From Roseiarcus sp963742305 (GTDB lineage: Bacteria; Pseudomonadota; Alphaproteobacteria; Rhizobiales; Beijerinckiaceae): 64,000 nucleotides of DNA. The stretch lies in NCBI GenBank assembly GCA_963742305.1, contig CAVULN010000001.1, positions 67,681-131,680 on the forward strand, given 5' to 3'. The notes under the pieces are model-generated. The model made no database searches. It saw only the letters and a program-made list of their open reading frames with translations, and was not told where the DNA came from. Position 1 is the first letter of the stretch. Each line of letters opens with the position of its first letter. The position numbers and the translations under genes were made by a program. This document shows, piece after piece, positions 7,780-16,677 of the stretch.

Positions 7780-8594
7780 CCTCCGGCGGGGAGGCCGGGG
7801 CTCGCTCCGGGCGGCGCGCGCGGCGGGCAAACCAGCTCAACGAGGCCAGCGCGCCGCTGCTGGCGGGGGCCTTGCCGCAGCCGCACGCCGAGCCGGCGGT
7901 CCCGGACGGCGGCGAAGCGGAAACGCCCCACTATCACGGGCATCGCGAGCGGCTGCGCTCGCGCCTGAGAGAGGCGGGCGCCGGCGCTCTCGCCGATTAC
8001 GAACTCATCGAGCTCATCCTCTTTCGCGCCATCCCGCGGCGCGACGTGAAGCCGCTGGCCAAGGCCGTCATCGCCCGCTTCGGCTCGTTCGCCGAGGCCA
8101 TCGCCGCCGATCCGGCGAGGCTCGCCGAAGTCGAGGGGATGAGCGCCGGCGCCGTCTCGGAATTCAAGATCGTCGAGGCGGCCGCGCAGCGGTTCGCCAA
8201 GGGCGCCGTCAAGAAGCGGCTGCCGATGGGCTCATGGAGCTCGGTCGTCGACTATTGCCGCACCTCGATGGCGTTCGAGGGCCGGGAGCTCTTCCGGATC
8301 CTGTTCCTCGACAAGAAGAACGGCCTGATCGCCGACGAAGTGCAGGGCTCGGGAACGGTCGATCATACGCCCGTCTATCCGCGCGAGGTGATCCGCCGCG
8401 CGCTCGAACTTTCGGCGACTGCGATCATCCTGGTCCACAATCATCCCTCCGGCGACCCGACGCCTTCGTCCCAGGACATCAAGATGACCCAGGACATCAT
8501 CGCGATCGCCAAGAGCCTGGGCGTCGCCGTCCATGACCACATCATCGTCGGCCGCGACGGGCATGCGTCGCTGAGAGGCATGCGGCTGATCTGA
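7776..8594 (+). CDS. radC: RadC family JAB-domain protein (putative DNA repair)
   Basis: 272 residues. A basic, Ala-rich N-terminal extension of about 50 residues precedes a helix-hairpin-helix region (YELIELILFRAIPRRDVKPLAKA, then GMSAGAVSEFKIVEA). The C-terminal JAB/MPN+ metalloprotease-like domain has a conserved Glu and the metal motif HNHPSGDPTPSSQD near residue 227. RadC was once linked to recombination repair, and its true biochemical role is unsettled. The start overlaps the map stop by 4 bp, a gene order common in Hyphomicrobiales. Confidence 0.92.
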   Translation: MTSGGEAGARSGRRARRANQLNEASAPLLAGALPQPHAEPAVPDGGEAETPHYHGHRERLRSRLREAGAGALADYELIELILFRAIPRRDVKPLAKAVIARFGSFAEAIAADPARLAEVEGMSAGAVSEFKIVEAAAQRFAKGAVKKRLPMGSWSSVVDYCRTSMAFEGRELFRILFLDKKNGLIADEVQGSGTVDHTPVYPREVIRRALELSATAIILVHNHPSGDPTPSSQDIKMTQDIIAIAKSLGVAVHDHIIVGRDGHASLRGMRLI

Positions 8595-8642
8595 CGTGGG
8601 GCGGCCTTGCATAGTGCTGGCGACGGCGTCGGGTGTGCGCGC

Positions 8643-8840
8643 TTACATCGCCAAAATCAGCAGCTTCGAGCCAGCCCAGACCAAAAGGGCGATCATCAGA
8701 AGGACGAAGAGGCTCGCGGTGAACGCCTCCCGCCCGGGATGGGCGGTTGGCAGAAAATCAAAATCATCATCCGAATCCTGCGCCGCGGCGACCGCCGATG
8801 CGCTTGCGGCGCGCAAAGCGCGCGTCTCACTGTGGGACAT
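8643..8840 (-). CDS. Small single-span membrane protein
   Basis: 65 residues. The start is the ATG complementary to 8838-8840, which has GGAGAG 7 bases upstream; a longer frame from 8885 lacks this. Residues 1-40 are polar and acidic (DSDDDFDF), and residues 43-65 form one hydrophobic span ending at the C-terminus (ASLFVLLMIALLVWAGSKLLILAM). This suggests a tail-anchored inner-membrane protein. It converges with radC. No family recognised. Confidence 0.6.
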   Translation of the reverse strand: MSHSETRALRAASASAVAAAQDSDDDFDFLPTAHPGREAFTASLFVLLMIALLVWAGSKLLILAM

Positions 8841-9056
8841 GCGTTGCTCTCCAAATCCCCGACCGAAACCATCAAGAAGCGCCAAGTCGCTTAACGCTTC
8901 GTTCTTCCAGAGCGCTTCGGCGGTTTACTGACAAAAGAAGGATCGGACGCCAACTGACACATTTGTTGAGGGCGGGACGGCCGGACGCCGACGGAGACGC
9001 CGTCGGCGACCGTGCGACACGCGGCCCAGCGACCGTGTCGATAGGCGGCGCGCGCG

Positions 9057-10269
9057 CTATTCCGGCGGCCAGACCGGCGCGGATCGCGGCATGAGGTGGA
9101 GGTCCTTGCCTGTCCACGGATGGGCAAGGGCGACCTCCTCGTCGAGTTCGACGCCGAGGCCCGGCGCCTCGGGAGGGATGACGAAGCCGTCCTCCCAGCG
9201 GATCGGCTTCTTCAAAATCTTCGCGTGAAAGCCGTCCCAGCGCTCGATGCTCTCGAGAATGAGAAAGTTCGGGCTGCATGCGGCGAGCTGGATGTTGGCC
9301 GCGCCGACCACCGGCCCGCAATAAAGATGGGGCGCGATCTGCGCGTAGTGCGCTTCCGCCATGCCGGCGATCTTCTTGGCCTCCAGAATGCCGCCGACCC
9401 GTCCCAGATTCATCTGCAGGATCGAGGCGGCGCCGGTTTCGAGCACGCGGGCGAATTCGTATTTCGAGGTGAGCCGCTCGCCGGTCGCGATCGGCATCCG
9501 GCACTGGGCGGCGACCCTGGCCATTTCCTCCGGCGCCTCGGGCGGGGTCGGCTCCTCGAACCATAAAGGCTCGTAAGCCTCGATCCGTCGCGCCATGCGC
9601 AGCGCGCCGGAGACGGTAAACTGGCCGTGGGTGCCGAACAGGAGATCGCATTTCGTTCCGACCGCCTCGCGCAGGGTCCGGCAGAACGCTTCGCACAGTT
9701 CGAGCCGCTCGAGGCTCGGCTGGCGCGGATCGAAGGTCGAATAGGGGCCAGCGGGATCGAATTTCACCGCGGTGAAGCCTTGCGCCATGTATTTCAGCGC
9801 CCGCTCCGCCGCGGCCTCCGGATTCGAATAGACGGGACTGTCCGAATAGGCGTGCGAGCCGGGCTCGTCGGGATAGAGATAGGTGTAGCTGCGCAGCCGC
9901 TCGTGGACCTTGCCGCCGAGGAGCGCGTGGATCGGCTTTTCGACCGCCTTGCCGACGATGTCCCAGAGCGCCATCTCGATGCCGGAGAGCACGCCGATGA
10001 GCGAAATGTCGGGCCGGCCCGAATAGCCGCGGCCGTAGACGCTGCGCCAGAGCGCCTCGATGCGGAACGGATCGGCGCCTTGGACGTGGCGCTCGAACAC
10101 GTCCTCGATCATCGCGACGATCGCCTCGGGCGCGAAGCTCGCCGCGTAGATTTCGCCGACGCCCTCGATTCCGCTAGGCGGTCCTGAGCTTGAGGAACAG
10201 GAAATAGCGGCCGCCGAAGGCCGGCGGCGGATTGCCGACCACGAAGGTCTTCAATTCGGCGATTTTCAT
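9057..10269 (-). CDS. Mandelate racemase/muconate lactonizing enzyme family dehydratase (one frameshift)
   Basis: Enolase-superfamily enzyme of about 403 residues after removal of one base. The N-terminal capping domain starts MKIAELKTFVVGNPPP at 10269. The reading breaks near 10172 (in-frame TAG after FLKLRTA) and resumes as GIEGVGEIYAASF in the next frame. Barrel motifs include KFDPAG at strand 2, FEEPTPPE as metal-ligand region, ATGERLTSKYEF and the QMNLGRVGG strand. The layout suits an acid-sugar dehydratase of galactonate/arabinonate type, but the substrate cannot be read from sequence. No sugar transporter or regulator is adjacent. Confidence 0.8.
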
Positions 10270-10375
10270 GCGGGTCCGTCGCTGGTTAAAGTCGGGGCGC
10301 GACTTGACTATGCACCGATTCTTGCCGCTTGGGAGAATGGGCGCTCCCGGTCCGTTGCCGCGGACCCTCGCGACG

Positions 10376-10891
10376 ATGGACGGCTGCATGATCGGCGAGA
10401 CAATTCGGTTCGTGCTCGGCAATCTGCCGGCGCTTCTTCTCGTTGCGGCTCTGGTCATTGCGGCGCTGACCAGCACGCCGGCCTCGGCCCCGGAACGATA
10501 TCTCGCCTGGCTGCTTCTGCTGCCGGTCGGCGGGTCGGGCCTGTGGGCGGCGCTGTTCCATCTTGGGTTCCCTGCTGTGGCGGCCGCTGAGATCGGTTGG
10601 GCGCCGAGCCCCTTCCAGTTCGAGGTCGGCATGGCCGACCTCGCGATCGGCGCCGCGGCCTGTCTCAGCTTCTGGCGGGACCTCAGCTTCAAGGCGGCGG
10701 TGGTCCTGGTCAACGCGATCTTCCTCATTGGCGACGCGGTCGGTCACGTGCGGCAGATGCTCGTCGCCGGCAATTTCGCTCCGGGCAACGCCGGGACGCC
10801 GTTCTTCACCGACATTATCCTGCCCGTTCTGACGATTGCGCTCCTGCTCGCGGCGCGCCGGTCCGAACGCGGTCAAGCCTTGAGACGATGA
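10376..10891 (+). CDS. DUF6790 family membrane protein
   Basis: 171 residues, four predicted membrane spans (LPALLLVAALVIAAL, YLAWLLLLPVGGSGLWAALFHL, AAACLSF to AVVLVNAIFLIGDAVGHV, and ILPVLTIALLLAA). The family hallmark GWAPSPFQFEVGMADLAIG lies between spans 2 and 3, and NFAPGNAG precedes the last span. These proteins have no assigned function. The start at 10376 is one of two close ATGs; the second at 10388 is also plausible. It is divergent from the dehydratase gene. Confidence 0.75.
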   Translation: MDGCMIGETIRFVLGNLPALLLVAALVIAALTSTPASAPERYLAWLLLLPVGGSGLWAALFHLGFPAVAAAEIGWAPSPFQFEVGMADLAIGAAACLSFWRDLSFKAAVVLVNAIFLIGDAVGHVRQMLVAGNFAPGNAGTPFFTDIILPVLTIALLLAARRSERGQALRR

Positions 10892-11022
10892 TGAGCCTGC
10901 GCGGCGCGGCGCCGGAACGGGGGCCACGCTGAAGGCGCCGTTCGGCAAGACCGTCGCCCTTTTGCGCTTGCGGGTCTGGCTTTGACCGCGCCTAATGCGA
11001 GCCGGCAGAGGAGGCCCTTGGC

Positions 11023-12252
11023 ATGACCCGTCGCGCTGCAAGCGGAGTGAGCCGCCGACGCTTTCTGGAGGCCGCGAGCCTGGTCGGGATGTTGCCGCTC
11101 AGCGCTCCCGCCTGGGCGGACGCCTTCGTCGACCTCAACCTGCCCGGGGGCCCGAGCGAGCGCAGCGTCACCACCGCCTTCCCGCAGAAGGGGCGAATGA
11201 TCCTGCAACGGAGCCGGCCGCCCTTGCTCGAGACGCCGTTTGACGTGTTCGACCGCGGCGTCTTCACCCCCAACGACCAGGTCTTCGTGCGCTGGCACTG
11301 GTCGGGCATTCCGACCGCGGTGGATGTGGCCGCGTTCAGGCTGACCGTTCGGGGCGAGGTCAACCAGACGCTGTCTCTGTCGATGGCGGAGCTGCTCGCG
11401 ATGCCGCGGGTGGAGCTTGCGGCGGTCAATCAATGCTCCGGCAATTCGCGGGGGCTGTTTCAACCGCGCGTGCCCGGCGGCCAGTGGGGGAACGGCGCGA
11501 TGAGCAACGCGCGCTGGACGGGGGTTCGTCTGCGCGACGTGCTCGATCGTGCGGGCGTCAAGGCGGGCGCGGTCGCCGTGCGGTTCAAGGGATTGGACGA
11601 GCCGCCGGTGGACAACGCCCCGACCTTCATGAAATCGCTCGCCATCGACCACGCCCGCGACGGCGAGGTGATGCTGGCCTATCTGATGAACGGTGAGCAA
11701 TTGCCCCTGCTGAACGGCTTTCCGCTCAGGGCGATCGTTCCCGGCTGGTATTCCACCTACTGGGTGAAGATGCTCAACGACATCGAGGTTTTGAGCGCGC
11801 CCGACGACAATTTCTGGATGAAGACGGCCTACCTCATTCCCGACACGCCGCATGCGAACGTAAAGCCCGGCGAAAAGGGGTTTGCGACCGTGCCGATCAA
11901 CCGGATGGCGCCGCGCTCCTTCTTCACCAACCTGACCGATGGCGCGACGGTCAAGCCGGGCGCGCCGGTCCCGGCGAGAGGGATCGCGTTCGGCGGCGAT
12001 TGCGGCGTCGCCAGGGTCGAATTGTCGGACGACGGGGGAGCGACCTGGCGGGCGGCCGCGCTCGGCCCCGACGAAGGCGCTTATGGCTTTCGCCGGTGGA
12101 GCGCGGAGGTCGCCGCGCCGCCGTCGGGGACGCTGACGCTTCAGGCGCGCTGCGCCAACGTCAAGGGAGCGGCGCAGCCGGACGAGCCGAACTGGAACCC
12201 CGGCGGCTTCATGCGCAACGTGATCGAAAGCGTGCGGCTCGTTGTCGCCTGA
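11023..12252 (+). CDS. sorA: SorA-like sulfite dehydrogenase, molybdenum subunit
   Basis: 409 residues. A twin-arginine signal (SRRRFLEAASLVGMLPLSAPAWA) sends the folded molybdoenzyme to the periplasm. The sulfite-oxidase-type molybdopterin domain follows, with the molybdenum-ligand Cys in VNQCSGNSRG (near residue 139). A C-terminal dimerisation domain has the motifs ARGIAFGGDCGVARVELSDDGG and WNPGGFMRN. SorA oxidises sulfite to sulfate and passes electrons to the haem subunit encoded 22 bp downstream. There is a strong GAGGAGG upstream of the start. Alternative: another periplasmic member of the sulfite oxidase family; the paired cytochrome favours SorAB. Confidence 0.85.
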   Translation: MTRRAASGVSRRRFLEAASLVGMLPLSAPAWADAFVDLNLPGGPSERSVTTAFPQKGRMILQRSRPPLLETPFDVFDRGVFTPNDQVFVRWHWSGIPTAVDVAAFRLTVRGEVNQTLSLSMAELLAMPRVELAAVNQCSGNSRGLFQPRVPGGQWGNGAMSNARWTGVRLRDVLDRAGVKAGAVAVRFKGLDEPPVDNAPTFMKSLAIDHARDGEVMLAYLMNGEQLPLLNGFPLRAIVPGWYSTYWVKMLNDIEVLSAPDDNFWMKTAYLIPDTPHANVKPGEKGFATVPINRMAPRSFFTNLTDGATVKPGAPVPARGIAFGGDCGVARVELSDDGGATWRAAALGPDEGAYGFRRWSAEVAAPPSGTLTLQARCANVKGAAQPDEPNWNPGGFMRNVIESVRLVVA

Positions 12253-12274
12253 CGCGGAAGGAGGACGACCGGTG

Positions 12275-12646
12275 ATGAATCGATCATTGGGCGCGCTCGC
12301 CCATTCCAGGGCGATTGCCGCGATCGCCGCGGGCGCTGTTCTCTGCGGCGCTGCGCTCGCAGCCGAAGCGGCGCAACCGTCGGCGGTCAGCGCCAACGGC
12401 GTCACGCTGCGGTCGGTCAACGTCGACCTGCCCGACAGCGGCCGCATGTTCGAAGGCCCGGGGGCCGACGCCGTCAACGCCAATTGTTTGGCGTGCCATT
12501 CCGCCGGGATGGTCCTGACCCAGCCCAAGCTCGCCCGGGCGGCCTGGCAGGCCGAGGTCGAAAAGATGCGCAAGACGTACAAGGCGCCCATCGACGAGAA
12601 GGACGTCCCGGCGATCGTCGATTATCTGGCGGGCCTGACCCACTAA
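12275..12646 (+). CDS. sorB: SorB-like monohaem c-type cytochrome subunit
   Basis: 123 residues. The N-terminal signal peptide (SRAIAAIAAGAVLCGAALAAEA) directs it to the periplasm. A single CxxCH haem site is present in NCLACHS, and a Met in the C-terminal half (VEKMRKTY) is a candidate axial ligand. It ends VPAIVDYLAGLTH, typical of SorB-like cytochromes. GGAGG lies upstream of ATG 12275. It is the electron acceptor for the adjacent molybdenum subunit. Its stop is only 2 bp from the end of the convergent alcohol dehydrogenase gene. Confidence 0.85.
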   Translation: MNRSLGALAHSRAIAAIAAGAVLCGAALAAEAAQPSAVSANGVTLRSVNVDLPDSGRMFEGPGADAVNANCLACHSAGMVLTQPKLARAAWQAEVEKMRKTYKAPIDEKDVPAIVDYLAGLTH

Positions 12647-12648
12647 GC

Positions 12649-13734
12649 CTAGAACACGATCACGTTGCGGAGCGCGGCGCCGGAGCGGGAGGAGGCGAGG
12701 GCCTCGTTGATCGACTCGAGCCGGTAGCGCCCGCTGATCAACTGGTCGAGCTTGAGGCGTCCCTCGCGATAGAGTCTGACGATCATCGGAACGTCGATCG
12801 TGGGGCGGGCGGAGCCCATCTTGGAGCCGAGAATCCTCTGGCCGTCCGCGGCGAGCCAGCCTGGATCGATGGTCGCCGTGACTCCCGAGGGCGGCATGCC
12901 GACGAGCACCGTCGCGCCGTTGCGCTTCATCAGCGAAACCCCCTGTTCCGCCGCGCCCTTGACGCCGACGGAAACGAACACCCAGTCCGCCTTGCGCCCG
13001 CCGTTCAGCTCCGCCGCGCGCTTCGGCACATCCTCGCTCTTGGCGTTGATCGTCTCGGTCGCGCCGAAGTCGCGCGCCGCGGCGAGCTTCATGGGCTCGA
13101 CGTCGACGGCGATGATCGGGGACGCGCCCGCGAGTCGCGCGCCCTGGATCGCATTGAGGCCGACGCCGCCGCAGCCGATGACGACCACGCTCGCGCCCGC
13201 CCTGACCCTCGCCGTGTTGACGACCGCCCCCATTCCCGTCAGCACGCCGCAGGCGATGAGCGAGGCGCTGTCGAGGGCGATGTCCTTCGGAATTGCGACC
13301 GCCTGCGACTGGTCGACCACCATGGCTTCCGCGAAGGCGCCGGTTCGGAGACCGTGGACGATTCGCGCGCCGGCGCTGTCGCTCAGCGGAGACGTGCGGT
13401 CGAGCGGGAACACCTCTTCGCAGAAGACGGGCGCGCCCTCCGCGCAGGCCGGACAGAAGCCGCAATGGCGGATGAGGGTCGCGACGACATGGTCGCCGGG
13501 CTTGAGGCGGGTGACGCCCTCTCCGACCGCCTCGACCACGCCCGCCGCCTCGTGACCGTAGACCGCCGGCAGTTCGCCGCCCCAGGCGCCTTCGATGTAG
13601 GAAAGGTCGCTGTGGCAGATCGCGCAGGCCGCGGTTCGGATCAGCGCTTCGCCCGGGCCTGGCCCGGCGAGCTCGACCGTCTCCACGGTCAAGGGCTTGC
13701 CGAAGGCGCGGCAGACGGCGGCTCTGGCTTTCAT
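12649..13734 (-). CDS. Zinc-dependent alcohol dehydrogenase, class III-like
   Basis: 361 residues from the ATG complementary to 13732-13734, where similarity begins. Catalytic zinc ligands are in CAICHSDLSYIEG and GHEAAGVVEAVGEG. The structural-zinc cysteines are in HCGFCPACAEGAPVFCEE. The Rossmann fold shows VVVIGCGGVGLNAIQGARLAGA, so the cofactor is NAD(P). Overall it resembles the S-(hydroxymethyl)glutathione dehydrogenase/aryl-alcohol group of medium-chain enzymes. Substrate unassigned. It is convergent with sorAB. Confidence 0.85.
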   Translation of the reverse strand: MKARAAVCRAFGKPLTVETVELAGPGPGEALIRTAACAICHSDLSYIEGAWGGELPAVYGHEAAGVVEAVGEGVTRLKPGDHVVATLIRHCGFCPACAEGAPVFCEEVFPLDRTSPLSDSAGARIVHGLRTGAFAEAMVVDQSQAVAIPKDIALDSASLIACGVLTGMGAVVNTARVRAGASVVVIGCGGVGLNAIQGARLAGASPIIAVDVEPMKLAAARDFGATETINAKSEDVPKRAAELNGGRKADWVFVSVGVKGAAEQGVSLMKRNGATVLVGMPPSGVTATIDPGWLAADGQRILGSKMGSARPTIDVPMIVRLYREGRLKLDQLISGRYRLESINEALASSRSGAALRNVIVF

Positions 13735-14024
13735 GGATGATCCCGGCGCGAAGGCAATTGGACGAGCACGCTCAATCCCCCGCCTGAGGCGAGACTTCAA
13801 GCGCCGTCTTGAGGCGGAGACCCATAATTTTGAGGACGACGCTCCGCTTGTACGCCGCCAGCTCTGAGTCTGAGGTTCGCCGGATTTCTGACTTGGGCTG
13901 CGTGGTCCCGAGAGTTCTGAGGGAGTCGCGTCACGGGCGGTCGCAGCTGGCGGCGGCCGACATCGTCGCGAGCGCCGGCGGGGATCCGGCGGGCGTCGCA
14001 CGGAGGGCCCGGGCCCTCGCCCAA
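13735..14024. other. Intergenic region, no gene seen
   Basis: 290 bp between the alcohol dehydrogenase start and the patatin stop. Minus-strand frames are open in part but have no start codon and no recognisable similarity. No terminator or promoter stands out. Confidence 0.5.
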
Positions 14025-15044
14025 TCAATACCAGGTCTTTGGATTCGCAGGGTCAAAAAGATTCATGCGGTCGTTGGCCGCGGCCTGCCCATCGTTGATG
14101 AGATCGGCGACGTTCTTGCCGAAATCGAGAAGCGAGACATCGAAGGTCTTGGTCAGGTCGAGGGCGGGCCGGATCACGCAGATCCGGATCTGCTTGTCGC
14201 CGGCGTAGGCGCGAATCCGGTTCCTCAGCTGAATGTTGCGAATCTGCGCGATGAGGCTGAGAGAGAGCCATGAGCTGACAACGGTCGAGCCGATCTCGAT
14301 AAGGTCGCCAACCGCGCCGAGCGCCTGCGACGAAGGGATGATCACATACAGGACGAAATTGTCGAGATCGACTGGCGGCGGCGCTCCGCCTGGGCTCGCG
14401 AGCGCGAGCGCCGGCGAGATTGGCTGGTTGAGGAGAACCCCGCCGTCGAAGAACTGGTATTGCGGTGGAAACAGGATCGGCAGCGCTGTGCTGCCGAGCA
14501 GAACCTGAACCAGATTTTCAAGTCCGGTTATCGGGCTCCAATCGCCGAAATCCTGCCCCGGCAGGCCCTGACCGACCGGCAGCTTGTAATAGACCTCGCC
14601 GGCGCCCTTGGTCAGATTCGTCAGCGAGATGACGCACGAGGTACTGCTCTGGACGAAGCTCTGATAGTATCCGGACAGAACCTTCTTCAGCGTGCCTTCG
14701 AAGGGCTTCGTCGAGTAGATCGAGTTCGATTGTTTGGCGAACTCGATGACAGCCTTCGAAATTGACGCCTTCGAGAGCGTACGCCACAGCAGGGAGGCGA
14801 CGCTGAGAGCGCCAAACTGACCTACATAGACTTGGTCGTTCCTGAGTCCGGCCCAGATATCCTCCATCTGTTTCGGCCCCATTCCGGCGCAGACGCCGAC
14901 CGCATTGATCGCGCCGGCGGACGCGCCAGTCGTGACAAAAGGCGGCTTGCCGCCATAGCGGGAGAGAACAGCCCGGTAGCAGCCGATCTCCCACGATCCG
15001 AGCGCGCCGCCACCGGAAAAGACGATCCCGTAGGCCCCGTTCAT
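14025..15044 (-). CDS. Patatin-like phospholipase
   Basis: 339 residues, lacking a signal peptide. The patatin fold is marked by the oxyanion loop VFSGGGALGSWE (residues 8-19), the nucleophile serine in TTGASAGAINA (near residue 43) and the catalytic Asp in YQFFDGGVLLNQP. It should hydrolyse acyl esters of lipids. The C-terminal part has long hydrophobic helices (SSWLSLSLIAQIRN). It lies 61 bp behind the polyglutamine-protein gene on the same strand, so the two probably form an operon. Confidence 0.9.
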   Translation of the reverse strand: MNGAYGIVFSGGGALGSWEIGCYRAVLSRYGGKPPFVTTGASAGAINAVGVCAGMGPKQMEDIWAGLRNDQVYVGQFGALSVASLLWRTLSKASISKAVIEFAKQSNSIYSTKPFEGTLKKVLSGYYQSFVQSSTSCVISLTNLTKGAGEVYYKLPVGQGLPGQDFGDWSPITGLENLVQVLLGSTALPILFPPQYQFFDGGVLLNQPISPALALASPGGAPPPVDLDNFVLYVIIPSSQALGAVGDLIEIGSTVVSSWLSLSLIAQIRNIQLRNRIRAYAGDKQIRICVIRPALDLTKTFDVSLLDFGKNVADLINDGQAAANDRMNLFDPANPKTWY

Positions 15045-15105
15045 GTTGGCACCTTCTTGACGCGGGCGGCGGCGCGGCCAGCCCTTCTGCTGTCGCCCGC
15101 GATTC

Positions 15106-15465
<360 letters not shown>

Positions 15466-15706
15466 GCGCGTCTCCTCGTCCTTCGGCCGCAGACGAACCG
15501 CTATGGGCCAACCTCGCCGAGCCACTCGACGGTTTCGGTGGCGCGGAAACTTGACCTTTTTCGGGGGCTGCCCGCAAGCCTCAAACCGTCTGGGCCCGAC
15601 CTCCGCGGGTCCAGACTTCCGGATGGCCCCTATCGCCATATCGTCACCGATCGCCGGCGGCGGCGCCTCGGTCAAGCCGACAGGGGACTCGAACCCCAGT
15701 CGAGTC

Positions 15707-15976
15707 TCACACCCAGCGCCAACCGCAGACGCGGCGACCTCGATGCCACCAGCAACGCCAGACGCGGCGGCGGGGGCGATGGCGGTGGCGCGGAGGGGGC
15801 GGGCGACGGGGAAGAGGGGCGCCCCATTGGGTCTCCTCGATCAGCCCATTCAGGGCGTCCGGAACGCTTTCGCCGAGCGGCATCGCCGGCGCCACGCCCG
15901 GAACCATGGCCAGTCCCGCGGCGGCGGCCGCGAGTATTATCGCGCGCGTCAATGCGCGGCGGTCGATTGGATCCAT
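15707..15976 (-). CDS. Small secreted Arg/Trp-rich protein, protamine-like
   Basis: 89 residues. The ATG is the complement of 15974-15976. A twin-Arg-like, Ala-rich signal (RRALTRAIILAAAAAGLAMVPGVAPA) ends near residue 31. After a short linker the protein turns into RRPPPPRHRHRPRRR and then VWRCWWHRGRRVCGWRWV with two cysteines. Such short basic proteins occur in Hyphomicrobiales and are sometimes labelled protamine-like. Nothing is known of their role, and the signal argues against DNA packing. A GACTCGA/TCGAGTC hairpin lies just after the stop. Confidence 0.55.
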   Translation of the reverse strand: MDPIDRRALTRAIILAAAAAGLAMVPGVAPAMPLGESVPDALNGLIEETQWGAPLPRRPPPPRHRHRPRRRVWRCWWHRGRRVCGWRWV

Positions 15977-16208
15977 TGAACGGCTCCTCCCTCGGATCGG
16001 CGGCGCCCGGACCCCAACCCGATCGCCAATTTAGGGCGCCGGCGGCCGGATCGCGAGCACGATTTCGTTAGGACCGTTCGGCGGTTTTTCCTTCGGCGGC
16101 TGGACCGCGCCTCACGGGAAGCGCATCCTGCCGCCGGGTCCGGAGCCTGCCCGAGATGGAGGCGCGCCGATCCCAGGACGCGAGGCCGATAAACTTTCCG
16201 TCACCCCC
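15977..16208. other. Intergenic region upstream of the rplJ promoter
   Basis: The divergent space between the small secreted protein gene and the rplJL-rpoBC transcription unit. No reading frame with a recognisable product is seen in it. rplK and rplA, which often precede rplJ, are not here. Confidence 0.5.
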
Positions 16209-16237
16209 TTGGCAAGCCGGCGCAAAGGCGCTATGAG
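16209..16237 (+). promoter_or_regulatory. Candidate sigma-70 promoter for rplJL-rpoBC
   Basis: TTGGCA (16209-16214) and TATGAG (16232-16237) are separated by 17 bp. A start near 16244 would give a leader of about 430 nt that includes the L10-binding structure. Assigned by motif and position only. Confidence 0.4.
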
Positions 16238-16360
16238 GCTAGGTCGGGGTTGGCGGCGCGATGCGACCCCGAATGATCAAACATGGCTATCGCCCTGCGA
16301 AGATGAAACCGGTGACGGCTGATCGGAGCAGGAGCGGAGGAAGGGCCGGAGGACGGAAAG

Positions 16361-16505
16361 GTTAGCCTTTGCGTCCTTGCGGCCCATGTCCTGTCCGAGA
16401 CTGCCGGCGCGTAACCCGTAAGGGAAACGCTTAATTCCGCAAGGCCCAGCCGGGCCTGGGGCCAGCATAGACGGGGAAGACCGAGTTTCACCTTCCGCCC
16501 GGCTG
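16361..16505 (+). promoter_or_regulatory. Ribosomal protein L10 leader (autoregulatory mRNA element)
   Basis: The segment pairs TCCTTGCGG (16374-16382) with CCGCAAGG (16437-16444) around a GAGACTGCCGGCGC...CTTAATT core, as in alphaproteobacterial L10 leaders. A second GGAAG...CTTCC hairpin (16474-16497) follows. In this family the L10-L7/L12 complex binds a kink-turn and represses rplJL translation. Between it and rplJ are two more hairpins: 16536-16580 (outer CTGTCC/GGACAG, inner CGGGCTCG/CGAGCCCG) and 16643-16669 (GGCGGG/CCCGCC), the latter just before the rplJ ribosome-binding site. Confidence 0.65.
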
Positions 16506-16677
16506 CCCCGGGCGGATGGAAGCGGTTCGAACCTTCTGTCCGGCGCCGGGCTCGTTAGCCGAGCCCGCCTCCGGGGACAGGCGCAAGGAGCCGCGGCGTA
16601 CGATTTGGGTCAACCGAATCGCGCGGCGCGGCGTGTGCAACAGGCGGGTTTTGGGTTTTCGGGCCCGCCGACCGGAG

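Noticed and set aside
13770..13940. Partly open minus-strand frame coding for LKIMGLRLKTALEV-like residues
   Set aside because: No start codon, no ribosome-binding site and no recognisable family. Too short to support as a remnant of a transposase or regulator.
15684..15704. tRNA T-arm-like sequence (GGGGTTCGAGTCCCC on the minus strand)
   Set aside because: No acceptor, D or anticodon arm is present upstream, where the sequence codes for the small secreted protein. The bases form a simple GACTCGA/TCGAGTC hairpin after its stop.
16231..16491. 86-codon minus-strand frame over the rplJ leader
   Set aside because: It overlaps the structured L10 leader, has no ribosome-binding site and no similarity, so it is treated as chance.
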